Positions 1 through 7,944 of a stretch of 64,000 nt of DNA are shown in pieces. A program made the position numbers and the translations under genes. The notes beneath the pieces were generated by a model. That model saw nothing but the letters and a program-made list of their open reading frames with translations, was not told the origin of the DNA and made no database searches. Where the stretch lies: assembly GCF_013410955.1 (NCBI RefSeq), contig NZ_JACCCG010000006.1, positions 343,722 to 407,721 of the forward strand, read 5' to 3'. The DNA is from Microbacterium sp. AK009. GTDB lineage: Bacteria > Actinomycetota > Actinomycetes > Actinomycetales > Microbacteriaceae. Within the stretch, counting starts at the first letter, position 1. Every line of letters begins with the position of its first letter.

Positions 1-1
1 G

Positions 2-445
2 GTCGACATCGTGCACGACGTCGGCGACTCGCTTTCGCCTCAGATCGACCGCGGGCAGATCGAGGGTGGGTTCGTGCAGGGGGCCGGATGGCTCACCCTC
101 GAGGACCTGCGGTGGGACACCTCCGACGGCCCCGGTCGGGGGCGACTGCTGACGACCTCGGCGAGCACGTACAAGCTGCCGAGCTTCTCGGAGATGCCCG
201 AGGACTTCCGCGTGCATCACTTCGCCGACGCCCGCGAGGACGGCGCGGTGTACGGGTCGAAGGCCGTGGGGGAGCCGCCGCTCATGCTCGCGTTCGCCGT
301 GCGCGAGGCGCTGCGCGAGGCCGTCGCGGCCTTCGGGGAACCGGGGCGCAGCGTCGAGCTCGCCTCGCCGGCCACCCCCGAGGCGGTCTTCTGGGCGATC
401 GAGACGGCGCGCGCGGCGCGCGACGCCGTGCCCGTCATCCGCTGA
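2..445 (+). CDS. xdhB: Xanthine dehydrogenase molybdopterin-binding subunit, C-terminal fragment
   Basis: The reading frame is already open at the window edge and ends with TGA at 443-445, so only about the last 147 residues are visible. They match the C-terminal part of the large molybdenum-cofactor subunit of xanthine dehydrogenase-type hydroxylases. The readable hallmarks are QIEGGFVQGAGWLTLEDL, which typically lines the cofactor channel, then TYKLPSF and GSKAVGEPPLMLAFAV. The family oxidises hypoxanthine and xanthine to urate in the cytoplasm. The gene is followed 14 bp later by xdhC, whose product usually inserts or sulfurates the cofactor, which supports the assignment. Upstream subunits would lie outside the window. 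The subunit naming (xdhB or xdhA) varies between annotation schemes. The start codon is not present here. Confidence 0.9.
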   Translation, partial: VDIVHDVGDSLSPQIDRGQIEGGFVQGAGWLTLEDLRWDTSDGPGRGRLLTTSASTYKLPSFSEMPEDFRVHHFADAREDGAVYGSKAVGEPPLMLAFAVREALREAVAAFGEPGRSVELASPATPEAVFWAIETARAARDAVPVIR

Positions 446-459
446 GCGAGGTCGGATCG

Positions 460-1293
460 ATGGACTGGGTCGACGAGCTCCGGCGGCTGCGGGATGCCCG
501 CCTGCCGGCGGTGCTGGTCACCCTTGCCGCGGTGCGGGGCCACGCCCCGCGCAACGGCGGCGCGAAGCTCGTTGTCTCGCCCGATCGGCTCTTCGGCACC
601 GTGGGCGGCGGCAATCTGGAGGAGACCGCCATCGCCACGGCCCGCGAGATGATCGACGCGGGCGAGAACGAGCCGCGACTGCTGACGCTCACCCTCAGCG
701 ACAAGGCCGCGACCGAGTACGGTGTGCAGTGCTGCGGGGGAGAGGTGACGATGCTGCTGGAACCCGTGCGCGTGGTGCCGACTGTTGCGATCTTCGGCGT
801 CGGGCACGTCGGGCTGGAGCTCGCCCGCGTGCTCGCCCGTCACGAGATCGAGCTGTGGCTCGTCGACGGGCGCGGCGAGATGGTCTCCGACGAGCGGCTC
901 GGCGTGCCCGGGCGGAGCGGGCTGTTCGCCGACGCGGTCGCGAGCGTGCAGGTGCGCCACACGCCGGTGCCGGAGGCGGCGATCGCCGATCTGCCGGCCG
1001 GCGCGCACGTGCTCGTCATGACGCATGACCATGTCGAGGATCTGGCTCTCGTCGATCAGGCCCTCCGCCGCGGCGACCTCGCGTCGATCGGGCTGATCGG
1101 CTCGCGGTCGAAGTGGACGCGATTCACCGCGAAGCTTCGGGAGCTCGGCCACACCGATGACGATCTGGCGCGGGTGACGACACCCATCGGCGTGCCAGAG
1201 GTGTCGGGTAAGGCCCCGGCCGTCATCGCGGTGAGTGTCGCCGCGCGCCTGCTGCAGCTGATCGAGGAGGCGGCGCGCGCGCCGCTCCCGTGA
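460..1293 (+). CDS. xdhC: XdhC, xanthine dehydrogenase accessory protein
   Basis: This 277-residue protein belongs to the XdhC/CoxI family, which binds molybdenum cofactor and helps load its sulfurated form into xanthine dehydrogenase. The N-terminal XdhC domain holds GTVGGGNLEE near residues 46-55 and the conserved double cysteine in QCCGG at residues 90-94, a candidate cofactor or sulfur ligand site. The C-terminal half is a Rossmann fold with FGVGHVG at 112-118 and ends in the IGLIGSRSKW and GVPEVSGKAPA signatures. The ATG at 460 was chosen because it starts the family homology and lies 14 bp after the large-subunit stop. Extending the frame upstream would run through that gene. The position implies co-transcription with the dehydrogenase. 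Confidence 0.93.
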   Translation: MDWVDELRRLRDARLPAVLVTLAAVRGHAPRNGGAKLVVSPDRLFGTVGGGNLEETAIATAREMIDAGENEPRLLTLTLSDKAATEYGVQCCGGEVTMLLEPVRVVPTVAIFGVGHVGLELARVLARHEIELWLVDGRGEMVSDERLGVPGRSGLFADAVASVQVRHTPVPEAAIADLPAGAHVLVMTHDHVEDLALVDQALRRGDLASIGLIGSRSKWTRFTAKLRELGHTDDDLARVTTPIGVPEVSGKAPAVIAVSVAARLLQLIEEAARAPLP

Positions 1294-1306
1294 CGAGCGG
1301 GCGGCG

Positions 1307-2239
1307 TCAGCCGCCGAGGACGACGTTCAGCGGGGCCTCGCCCCGCGACATCCGCTCGATCTGGCGGCGGACGAGTCGCGCGATCCGCGGGCGCATCGCG
1401 CTCGATGCCCCGCCGACATGCGGCACGATGAGGACGCCGTCGGTCGACCAGAGCGGATGACTCTTGGGAAGCGGCTCGGGATCGGTGACGTCGAGGGCAG
1501 CGCGGATGCGTCCGCGGCTCGCGTGATCGGCGAGGGCGTCGGTGTCGATGAGGGGTCCGCGGCCGACGTTGACGATGAGGGCGCCGTCGGGGAGCGTGCG
1601 GAGGAACCCGTCGTCGATGAGGTGGCGCGTCGCGTCGCCGCCCGGCAGGGATGCCATCACGATCTCGGTATGTGGCAGCAGTTCGGGTAGTTCGTCGACG
1701 CCGTGGATCGTGACGCCCTCCTCTTCGCGGTGTCGGGATGCCACGCGGACGAGATCGACCTCGAAGCCTGCGAGCCGCGCGTCGATCGCTTTGCCGATGC
1801 CGCCGTAGCCGAGGAGCAGAACGCGGCGGTCGGCGAGACTCGCCGCTCGTTCCGGGGCCCAGCGGCCTTCGGCCTGGGCGTGCACGAACGACGGGATTCG
1901 CCGCTGCGCGGCTAGAGCGAGGGCCACCGCGAGCTCGGCGGTCGACGTCTCATGCACGCTGGAGGCGTTGGCGAAGGTGTATGTCGGCGGGAGAATATCC
2001 TCGATGCCGTCGTACCCGATCGACTGGCTCTGCACCAGGCGGGTCTCGACCTGGTCGAGGAGCGGCACCGCGTCGGCGAGCGACATGTACGGCGGCACGA
2101 CGATGTCGATGCGGGGCAGGGGCGGCGGACCGTCCATGGCCCACTGGATCACCTCGACCCCGGCGGGCAGGGGCTCGAGATCGGCGGCGAGCTGGGCGGT
2201 CGGAACGGACACGACGAGATTCGCACTCACCACTCCCAC
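1307..2239 (-). CDS. D-isomer-specific 2-hydroxyacid dehydrogenase
   Basis: This is a 310-residue NAD(P)-dependent dehydrogenase of the D-2-hydroxyacid family, which interconverts 2-keto acids and D-2-hydroxyacids. The nucleotide-binding glycine motif GYGGIG is at residues 144-149. The catalytic Arg, Glu and His can be read as R227 in NVGRGPL, E255 in TDPEPLP and H274 in PHVGGAS. The substrate cannot be told from sequence. The N-terminal catalytic domain diverges more from textbook members than the C-terminal half. Three in-frame GTG codons (2239, 2233, 2230) could each be the start, and none has a well-spaced ribosome site. The gene converges on xdhC with a 13-bp gap and is divergent from the DUF1761 gene, so it probably has its own promoter. 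Confidence 0.85.
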   Translation of the reverse strand: MGVVSANLVVSVPTAQLAADLEPLPAGVEVIQWAMDGPPPLPRIDIVVPPYMSLADAVPLLDQVETRLVQSQSIGYDGIEDILPPTYTFANASSVHETSTAELAVALALAAQRRIPSFVHAQAEGRWAPERAASLADRRVLLLGYGGIGKAIDARLAGFEVDLVRVASRHREEEGVTIHGVDELPELLPHTEIVMASLPGGDATRHLIDDGFLRTLPDGALIVNVGRGPLIDTDALADHASRGRIRAALDVTDPEPLPKSHPLWSTDGVLIVPHVGGASSAMRPRIARLVRRQIERMSRGEAPLNVVLGG

Positions 2240-2295
2240 GCTACCCGCCGCGGCGGGAGTAGTTTCGGCGGCAGGAGGCGGCCGAGCGTGCCGGG

Positions 2296-2733
2296 ATGGA
2301 TATGGTTCCCGAGATCAACTACTGGGCGGTCCTGATCGCCACGGCCTCGACGCTTCTCGTCGGGTCGGTGTTCTACGCACCCAAGGTGTTCGGCACGCGC
2401 TGGGCGCGGCTGGCGAACGTCGACATGAACCGACCCGGCGCCACCGCGGTCATCCCGATCCTCGTCACGATCCTCGTGAGCTTCGTCAGCGCGTGGGTCC
2501 TCGCCGGAGCGATCAACATCGCGTGGCATTTCTACGGCGGCGGGTACCTGCTCGCGGCACTCGGCACCGCGATCATCCTGTGGGCGGGGCTCACCGCGGC
2601 CCGGATCATCACGCACGACGCCTTCGAGGGCCGGCCGTCGTCGCTCACCGTGCTGACGATCGGCCACGAGCTCGCGACCGTCGTCGTCATGGCGCTGATC
2701 ATCGGCGTTTGGCCGCCCGCCGGTACGGTCTGA
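2296..2733 (+). CDS. DUF1761 domain membrane protein
   Basis: This is a 145-residue integral membrane protein with about four hydrophobic segments (roughly residues 8-25, 48-70, 78-100 and 120-140). The N-terminal pattern INYWAVLIAT followed by GSVFYAPKVFGTRWARL is characteristic of DUF1761, a family of small bacterial membrane proteins of unknown function. ATG codons at 2296 and 2302 are both possible and no strong Shine-Dalgarno precedes either. The gene is divergent from the neighbouring dehydrogenase and followed by a 679-bp non-coding block, so it looks monocistronic. No function can be assigned beyond membrane location. Confidence 0.75.
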   Translation: MDMVPEINYWAVLIATASTLLVGSVFYAPKVFGTRWARLANVDMNRPGATAVIPILVTILVSFVSAWVLAGAINIAWHFYGGGYLLAALGTAIILWAGLTAARIITHDAFEGRPSSLTVLTIGHELATVVVMALIIGVWPPAGTV

Positions 2734-2798
2734 CCCGGGCGCCGCGGCGCCGCGGGGCGCGCCGCCCCCGCGCCGCCCAGCGCCCACCGTTCGCGGTC

Positions 2799-2866
2799 GC
2801 GAGGAGATTCGCCTCCACGAGGATCGGACCGCGACCTCGCATCCTCCCGAACGCGAGAATCCTCGC
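2799..2866. repeat. Nested doubled-arm hairpin (element E)
   Basis: This 68-nt imperfect inverted repeat has arms that each carry a doubled hexamer. CGAGGA occurs at 2800 and 2818, and its complement TCCTC(G) at 2842 and 2860, so the copies are 18 nt apart in both arms. About 19 of 25 arm positions pair. It lies downstream of the DUF1761 gene. It shares its geometry with the elements at 22164, 35695 and 40842. Confidence 0.6.
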
Positions 2867-2910
2867 CGCCGCGAGAATCCAGCGTGGCGGCGGAGCCCGC
2901 TGAGCCGGCG

Positions 2911-3308
2911 CTCAGCCGCACACGGGAGGAGATCGACACACCGGAGGTGCGCAGCGCGCTGCGCGCCCTCCGGTGCGCGGATTTCCTCCCGTGCGCCGCC
3001 GACGGTGGGAGCGGGCGCGTCAGCGCGTTTGCGGTTCGCTCGGCGCGCGCGCAGCGCCGCGGCTGCTCGGCCGCACACGGGAGGAGATCGACAGGCCGGA
3101 GGTCAACGTCGCGCTGCGCGCCCTCCGCTGTGGGGATCTCCTCCCGTGCGCCGCCGACGCTGGGAGCGGGCGCGTCAGCGCGTTTGCGGTTCGCTCGGCG
3201 CGCGCGCAGCGCCGCGGCTACTCAGCCGCACACGGGAGGAGATCGACAGACTGGAGGTGCGTAGCGCGCTGCGCGCCCTCCGCTGTGGGGATCTCCTCCC
3301 GTGCGCCG
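2911..3308. repeat. Three tandem 155-bp units, each a nested hairpin
   Basis: A unit of exactly 155 bp is repeated, with hairpins at 2921-2993, 3076-3148 and 3231-3303. In each, a 14-nt arm CACGGGAGGAGATC pairs with GATCTCCTCCCGTG about 45 nt further on. In the first copy one base differs but keeps a G-T wobble. In units 1 and 3 a second hairpin sits inside, with GGAGG and CCTCC flanking a GC-rich palindrome (perfect over 16 nt in unit 1). The spacer between units is also conserved. No convincing coding frame is present: three-frame translations are arginine/alanine-rich shadows. The rest of 2734-3412 holds the hairpin at 2799 and short CGCCGGGCTC repeats after 3310. Confidence 0.85.
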
Positions 3309-3412
3309 TTGAGCTCGCCCCGCCGGGCTCACGCCGCCGGGCTCTCGCCGCCGGGCGTCGCCTGCCGCCGTTCTGCCCCGCGCCCTACCGCGCCGCGCAA
3401 CCCGCGCGCGGC

Positions 3413-4117
3413 TCAGGCCGTGGCGACGAGCGACGCGATGGCGGAGGTGAAGAACCGGCGGCCGTCGACACCCGAGCGCATCGCGAGGCGGGTGTCGGGG
3501 CCGAAGCCCTCTTCGACGGCGTGCTCGGGGTGCGGCATGAGACCGACGACGTTGCCGCGCTCGTTGCGCAGGCCCGCGATGTCGTGGAGCGATCCGTTGG
3601 GGTTCACGCCCAGGTAGCGGAGGGCGACGAGTCCCTCGCCCTCGATCCGCGCGAGGGTGTCGGCGTCGGCGATGTACCCGCCATCGGCGTTCTTCAGGGG
3701 GATGACGATCTCCTCGCCGTCGGCGAAGTCGGCCGTCCACGCCGTCGATGTGCTCTCCACGCGCAGTCGCTGGTCGCGGCAGATGAACTGCTGGTGGGCG
3801 TTGCGGATCAAACCGCCGGGCAGCAGGTGCGCCTCGACGAGCATCTGGAAGCCGTTGCAGATACCGAGCACGGGCATTCCGCCCCGCGCGGCGTCCGTGA
3901 CCTCGGCCATGATCGGTGCGAGGGCAGCGATCGCCCCGGCGCGCAGGTAGTCGCCGTAGCTGAAGCCACCGGGGAGGATGAGGGCGTCGACGCCCTCGAG
4001 GTCGTGCGAGCCGTGCCAGAGGGCGACCGGTTCGCCGCCCGCGAGACGAACGGCGCGGCGAGCGTCGACGTCGTCGAGACTTCCGGGGAAGGTGATGACG
4101 CCGATGCGGGCGGTCAC
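3413..4117 (-). CDS. purQ: Phosphoribosylformylglycinamidine synthase glutaminase subunit PurQ
   Basis: This 234-residue class I glutamine amidotransferase supplies ammonia for step four of purine synthesis, conversion of FGAR to FGAM. The nucleophile is C87 in [11 protein letters not shown]. The remaining catalytic residues are H196 and E198 in PHPEH near the C terminus. The start [11 protein letters not shown] is typical of PurQ. It overlaps purS by 4 bp (ATGA), so the two are translationally coupled. The synthetase subunit PurL, often adjacent, is not in this window. Length and motifs are normal for the family. Confidence 0.97.
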   Translation of the reverse strand: MTARIGVITFPGSLDDVDARRAVRLAGGEPVALWHGSHDLEGVDALILPGGFSYGDYLRAGAIAALAPIMAEVTDAARGGMPVLGICNGFQMLVEAHLLPGGLIRNAHQQFICRDQRLRVESTSTAWTADFADGEEIVIPLKNADGGYIADADTLARIEGEGLVALRYLGVNPNGSLHDIAGLRNERGNVVGLMPHPEHAVEEGFGPDTRLAMRSGVDGRRFFTSAIASLVATA

Positions 4118-4362
4118 TCCACGACCTCCACGCCGACGACGTCTTCGATCACATCGTTGGAGAGCACCTCGGCGGCGATCCGACGGGCTGTGGCGAGGGT
4201 CTCGTCATCGACCTCTCCGTCGACGGTCAACTCGAAACGCTTGCCGATCCGGACGCCCGAGAAGCGCTCGACGCCGAGCCGCGTGAGGGCTCCGGCGACG
4301 GCCTTTCCCTGCGGGTCGAGCAGCTCGGCCTTGGGCATGACGTCGACGACGATGGTGGGCAC
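4114..4362 (-). CDS. purS: Phosphoribosylformylglycinamidine synthase subunit PurS
   Basis: This 82-residue protein is the small structural subunit of the three-part FGAM synthase (PurL, PurQ, PurS). It bridges the glutaminase and synthetase. The sequence shows the family pattern of an N-terminal strand [18 protein letters not shown], then a short helix with [20 protein letters not shown]. Length is usual. It is the first gene of a purSQ unit transcribed away from the sugar-uptake operon. The 201-bp gap between the divergent units must hold the promoters of both. Confidence 0.95.
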   Translation of the reverse strand: MPTIVVDVMPKAELLDPQGKAVAGALTRLGVERFSGVRIGKRFELTVDGEVDDETLATARRIAAEVLSNDVIEDVVGVEVVE

Positions 4363-4424
4363 ACCGACATCCTACGGCTAGGCCTCACGCATCACCGTCG
4401 TGACCTGATCGTTACACGACGATT

Positions 4425-4438
4425 TGGGAGCGCTCCCT
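4425..4438. promoter_or_regulatory. LacI-type operator 1
   Basis: GGGAGCGCTCCC at 4426-4437 is a perfect 12-bp palindrome with the central CG step typical of LacI/GalR operators. It abuts the upstream edge of the -35 element of the glucoside operon promoter. The likely ligand is the LacI-family protein encoded at 9487. Confidence 0.8.
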
Positions 4439-4466
4439 TGACATCCGTGAGAGCGATCCCATAGCG
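4438..4466 (+). promoter_or_regulatory. Promoter of the beta-glucoside uptake operon
   Basis: A consensus -35 hexamer TTGACA lies at 4438-4443. A 16- to 18-bp spacer leads to a weak -10 around CATAGCGT at 4460-4467. The promoter is wrapped by three LacI-type operators, one upstream, one in the spacer and one downstream, which predicts tight repression. Confidence 0.7.
4448..4461. promoter_or_regulatory. LacI-type operator 2, inside the promoter spacer
   Basis: TGAGAGCGATCCCA is a near-palindrome around a central CG, matching operator 1 at most positions. It occupies the spacer between -35 and -10, so a bound repressor would exclude RNA polymerase. Its centre is 23 bp from operator 1. Confidence 0.75.
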
Positions 4467-4480
4467 TCGTCCGCAATTCG

Positions 4481-4494
4481 TGGGAGCGATTCCA
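4481..4494. promoter_or_regulatory. LacI-type operator 3, downstream of the promoter
   Basis: TGGGAGCGATTCCA is the third copy of the operator motif, centred 33 bp from operator 2 and just past the expected transcription start. The set of three allows cooperative or roadblock repression. Confidence 0.75.
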
Positions 4495-4563
4495 CGGACA
4501 CGTCAATCTCGCACCGTGTCACCGACACAGCATCGTGCTTTTCTCATCCACAAAGGAGTGATC

Positions 4564-5877
4564 GTGACGTCATCCACCATGCGCAAAGCGGCCGTCGCGG
4601 CTGCGATCGCGTCATCCACCGCCCTCGTTCTCGCGGGCTGCAGCTCCTCCGGCGGCGGCGACGCCGCGGGCGGCGAGGCCGGCGAGGACATCACCCTCAC
4701 GGTCACCACCTTCGGCACCTTCGGCTACGACGATCTGTACACCGAGTACGAAGAGGCCAACCCCGGCATCACCATCGAGGCCACGAACATCGACACGGGC
4801 GGCAACGCCCGCACCGACGCCTTCACCAAGATCGGCGCCGGGTCCGGTCTGTCCGACGTCGTCGCGGTCGAAGAGGGCTGGCTCGGTCAGATCATGGGGG
4901 TCGCCGACCAGTTCGTCGACCTGCGCGACTACGGCATCGAGGACCGCAAGGGCGACTGGCTCGAGTGGAAGTACGACCAGGCGACCGACCCCGAGGGCCG
5001 CGTCATCGGCTACGGCACCGACATCGGCCCGCAGGGCATCTGCTACAACGCTCCCGCCTTCGAGGCGGCCGGCCTGCCTACTGATCGCGAAGAGGTCGCG
5101 GCGCTCCTCGACGGCGACTGGGAAAACTACTTCGACCTCGGCCGCCAGTATAACGAGGCGACCGGCAAGGCCTGGTACGACCACTCGGGCTTCGTCTGGA
5201 ACGCGATGGTCAACCAGATGGATGAGGGCTACTACACCGCCGACGGCGAGCTGAACGTCGAGGGCAACGCCGAGATGCAGGAGCGCTTCCAGCTGCTGGG
5301 CGCCGCCACCGAAGACGGTCTGTCCGCTGCCCAGGCGGCGTGGGACTGGAACAAGGGCGAGTCCTTCCTCGACCAGACGTTCGCGACGTTCATCTGCCCC
5401 GGCTGGATGCTCGGCGTGATGCAGGGCTCGATCGAGGGCGCCGGCGGCGACGAGGACAACGGATGGGACTTCGCCAACGTCTTCCCCGGAGGCCCGGCGA
5501 ACTGGGGCGGCGCCTTCCTGACCGTTCCCGAGACGTCGCAGCACAAGGAAGAGGCGGCCAAGCTCGCCGACTGGCTGACCCAGCCCGCGCAGCAGGTGAA
5601 GCAGTCCGCTGCGGCGGGCAACTTCCCCAGCACCGTCGAGGCGCAGGAGACCCTGGCCGCAGAGGCGACTCCGAACCCGTTCTTCAACGACGCACCCACC
5701 GGAGCGATCCTGGCCGAACGCGCCGTCGGCGTCGAAGCGCAGTACAAGGGCCCGCAGGACTCGGTCATCCAGGAGAACGTCTTCGGCCCCGCGCTGAAGG
5801 CGCTGGACCTCGGCGAAACCGACACGCAGGGCGCCTGGGACCGGGCGCTGCAGCTGCTGAACGAACTGGTCGGCTGA
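4564..5877 (+). CDS. Carbohydrate ABC transporter substrate-binding lipoprotein
   Basis: This 437-residue lipoprotein captures sugar, probably a beta-glucoside, outside the membrane for a CUT1-type importer. The signal peptide ends in the lipobox LVLAG|C with the lipidated cysteine at residue 26. A Ser/Gly-rich tether and a type 1 extracellular solute-binding fold follow, with ITLTVTTFGTFGYDDLY at its start. I chose the GTG at 4564 because AAAGGAG at 4552-4558 lies 5 nt upstream and the signal peptide then has normal length. The longer open frame would start inside operator 3. It is the first gene of the operon SBP-permease-permease-GH1-LacI. Substrate specificity is inferred from the linked glucosidase only. 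Confidence 0.93.
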   Translation: MTSSTMRKAAVAAAIASSTALVLAGCSSSGGGDAAGGEAGEDITLTVTTFGTFGYDDLYTEYEEANPGITIEATNIDTGGNARTDAFTKIGAGSGLSDVVAVEEGWLGQIMGVADQFVDLRDYGIEDRKGDWLEWKYDQATDPEGRVIGYGTDIGPQGICYNAPAFEAAGLPTDREEVAALLDGDWENYFDLGRQYNEATGKAWYDHSGFVWNAMVNQMDEGYYTADGELNVEGNAEMQERFQLLGAATEDGLSAAQAAWDWNKGESFLDQTFATFICPGWMLGVMQGSIEGAGGDEDNGWDFANVFPGGPANWGGAFLTVPETSQHKEEAAKLADWLTQPAQQVKQSAAAGNFPSTVEAQETLAAEATPNPFFNDAPTGAILAERAVGVEAQYKGPQDSVIQENVFGPALKALDLGETDTQGAWDRALQLLNELVG

Positions 5878-5893
5878 GTCCGACCGCATGACA

Positions 5894-5925
5894 CGGGGCC
5901 TCCGGGCGCACGCCTGGGGGCCCCG
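5894..5925 (+). terminator. Intercistronic hairpin after the binding-protein gene
   Basis: A continuous 14-bp stem (two G-T wobbles) closes a 4-nt loop: CGGGGCC at 5894-5900 pairs with GGCCCCG at 5919-5925. No T-run follows. It lies between the lipoprotein gene and the permeases. In such operons this kind of hairpin commonly protects or attenuates so that binding protein exceeds permease. That role is inferred. Confidence 0.7.
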
Positions 5926-5952
5926 ACCATCTCTTCGCGAGAGGAACTGCAC

Positions 5953-7017
5953 ATGACCGCGACCCTGCCGTCACCGGCGCCGGCATCGGCCGACACCGGC
6001 CGAGAAGAGACGAAGGACCGGATGCGGCGACCCGCCCGCTCCCCCTTCCGTCAGCGTCTGTCGAAGGCCGACCAGAAGGCCTCTCCCTACCTCTACGTCG
6101 CCCCGTTCTTCCTTCTCTTCGGCGTCGTCGGTCTCTTCCCGCTGATCTACACCCTCAACGTCTCCCTCTACGACTGGGATCTGCTGCAGGGTCAGGGCGA
6201 CTTCGTCGGACTCGGCAACTTCGTCGAGATCCTGGGCGACCGGATGTTCTGGAACGCGGTGTTCAACACCATCAGCATCTTCCTGATCTCGGCCATTCCG
6301 CAGCTGACGATCGCCCTCATCGTCGCCTACCTCCTCGACCGAGGTCTGCGCGCCCCCACCTTCTGGCGGATGAGCGTGCTCATCCCCTTCGTCGTCACCC
6401 CGGTCGCGGTCGCCCTGATCTTCTCGAGCATCTTCAGCGACGTCGACGGCCTGGCCAACAACCTCCTCAACCTCTTCGGCATCTCCGATCAGCAGTGGAA
6501 GCAGGACCGGTTCCTCAGCCACCTCGCCATCGCCATCATGGTCAACTTCCGGTGGACCGGGTACAACGCCCTCATCCTCCTCGCCGCGATGCAGGCGGTG
6601 CCGCGCGACCTGTATGAATCCGCCGCGATCGACGGCGCCGGTCCGGTGCGCCGCTTCTTCTCCATCACGATCCCGACGATCCGCCCGACGCTGATCTTCG
6701 TGATCATCACCGCCACCATCGGGGGACTGCAGATCTTCGCCGAGCCGCGCCTGTTCGACGTGTCGGCCGCCGGAGGTATCGGCGGCAGCGACCGACAGTT
6801 CCAGACCCTCGTGCTCTTCCTTTGGGACCTCGCGTTCTTCCGCACGAACCTGGGGGAGGCGTCCGCCGTGGCGTGGCTGCTGTTCCTCCTCATCGTGCTG
6901 TTCGGGCTCGTCAACTTCCTCATCGCGCGTCGTATCGCAACGTCGGACTCCCGGCAGGACCGCAGAGCACGTCGAATCGCCCAGCGTCAGGCCCGAGCCC
7001 TTGGAGGGGCAAAGTGA
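5953..7017 (+). CDS. Sugar ABC transporter permease, MalF-like
   Basis: This 354-residue inner-membrane permease of the CUT1 family forms half of the sugar channel. A long basic cytoplasmic N-terminus (residues 1-45) precedes six hydrophobic segments beginning with YLYVAPFFLLFGVVGLFPL. The EAA loop that docks the ATPase is at about residues 221-243 (YESAAIDGAGPVRRFF). It starts 75 bp after the binding-protein stop, across the intercistronic hairpin, and its TGA overlaps the GTG of the second permease. No ATPase gene is in the operon, so it presumably shares a housekeeping MsiK-like ATPase encoded elsewhere, as is common in Actinobacteria. Confidence 0.93.
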   Translation: MTATLPSPAPASADTGREETKDRMRRPARSPFRQRLSKADQKASPYLYVAPFFLLFGVVGLFPLIYTLNVSLYDWDLLQGQGDFVGLGNFVEILGDRMFWNAVFNTISIFLISAIPQLTIALIVAYLLDRGLRAPTFWRMSVLIPFVVTPVAVALIFSSIFSDVDGLANNLLNLFGISDQQWKQDRFLSHLAIAIMVNFRWTGYNALILLAAMQAVPRDLYESAAIDGAGPVRRFFSITIPTIRPTLIFVIITATIGGLQIFAEPRLFDVSAAGGIGGSDRQFQTLVLFLWDLAFFRTNLGEASAVAWLLFLLIVLFGLVNFLIARRIATSDSRQDRRARRIAQRQARALGGAK

Positions 7018-7943
7018 GCGTCACCATTCCCGATCCGCTCCCCGCGGTGCAGGTCGACACCCTCGACACCGACCCGCCCGAACGGCCCGCGAAGCGCCGT
7101 CGCGGTCGTGAGACGGGCAACGCCGGCATCGGCAGCCGCCCCGGCTTCCTCACCTACGGCCTGCTCGCGGCGTTCATCATCGGCAGCGTGTACCCGCTGT
7201 GGTGGTCGTTCGTCGTCGCCAGCGGCGACAACTCGACCCGTGGCGAGACGCTGCCCCTCATCCCCGGCGGGAACTTCTTCGCCAACGCGTCGCGCGTGCT
7301 CGACGCCATCCCGTTCTGGCTGGCGCTGGGCAACTCGATCGTGATCTCGGGCGTCATCACGGTCTCGGTGGTGACGTTCTCCACGATCGCCGGCTACGCC
7401 TTCGCCAAGCTGAAGTTCCGCGGACGCAACGGGCTCATGCTCTTCGTGATCGCCACGATGGCGATCCCCACTCAGCTCGGCATCATCCCGCTCTTCATGG
7501 TGATGCGCGAACTCGGCTGGACCGGCACCATCGGCGCCGTCATCGTGCCCACCCTCGTCACGGCGTTCGGTGTGTTCTTCATGCGGCAGTATCTCGTCGA
7601 CGTCATCCCCGACGAGCTCATCGAGGCGGCCCGCGTCGACGGCGCCGGCCAGTTCCGCACCTTCCTCACCGTCGGGGTCCCCGCGGCGCGACCGGCGATG
7701 GCGATCCTGGGGCTGTTCACCTTCATGACGGCGTGGACGGATTACCTCTGGCCGCTGATCGTGCTGAGCCCGTCCAACCCCACGCTGCAGACAGCTCTCA
7801 GTCAGCTGCAGTCGGGATACTACATCGACTACTCGATCGTGCTCGCCGGCGCCGTCATGGCGACGATTCCGCTCTTGATCCTGTTCATCATCGCGGGTAA
7901 ACAGCTCATCAGCGGCATCATGGCCGGAGCAGTGAAAGGCTGA
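7014..7943 (+). CDS. Sugar ABC transporter permease, MalG-like
   Basis: This 309-residue partner permease completes the heterodimeric channel. The EAA motif lies at residues 202-225 (LIEAARVDGAGQFRTFLTVG). The GTG at 7014 overlaps the preceding stop (GTGA) and has GGAGGGG at 7003-7009. The frame is open further upstream only as a shadow of the first permease. Hydrophobic segments begin near residue 45 (FLTYGLLAAFIIGSVYPLWW). The downstream GH1 gene starts one base after its stop, so both are on one transcript. C-terminal residues GIMAGAVKG are the usual MalG ending. Confidence 0.93.
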   Translation: MSVTIPDPLPAVQVDTLDTDPPERPAKRRRGRETGNAGIGSRPGFLTYGLLAAFIIGSVYPLWWSFVVASGDNSTRGETLPLIPGGNFFANASRVLDAIPFWLALGNSIVISGVITVSVVTFSTIAGYAFAKLKFRGRNGLMLFVIATMAIPTQLGIIPLFMVMRELGWTGTIGAVIVPTLVTAFGVFFMRQYLVDVIPDELIEAARVDGAGQFRTFLTVGVPAARPAMAILGLFTFMTAWTDYLWPLIVLSPSNPTLQTALSQLQSGYYIDYSIVLAGAVMATIPLLILFIIAGKQLISGIMAGAVKG

Positions 7944-7944
7944 C

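Noticed and set aside
2911..3308. 155-bp repeats considered as CRISPR or rRNA-like
   Set aside because: Units are far longer than CRISPR repeats, there are no unique spacers, and no rRNA or tRNA signature is present.
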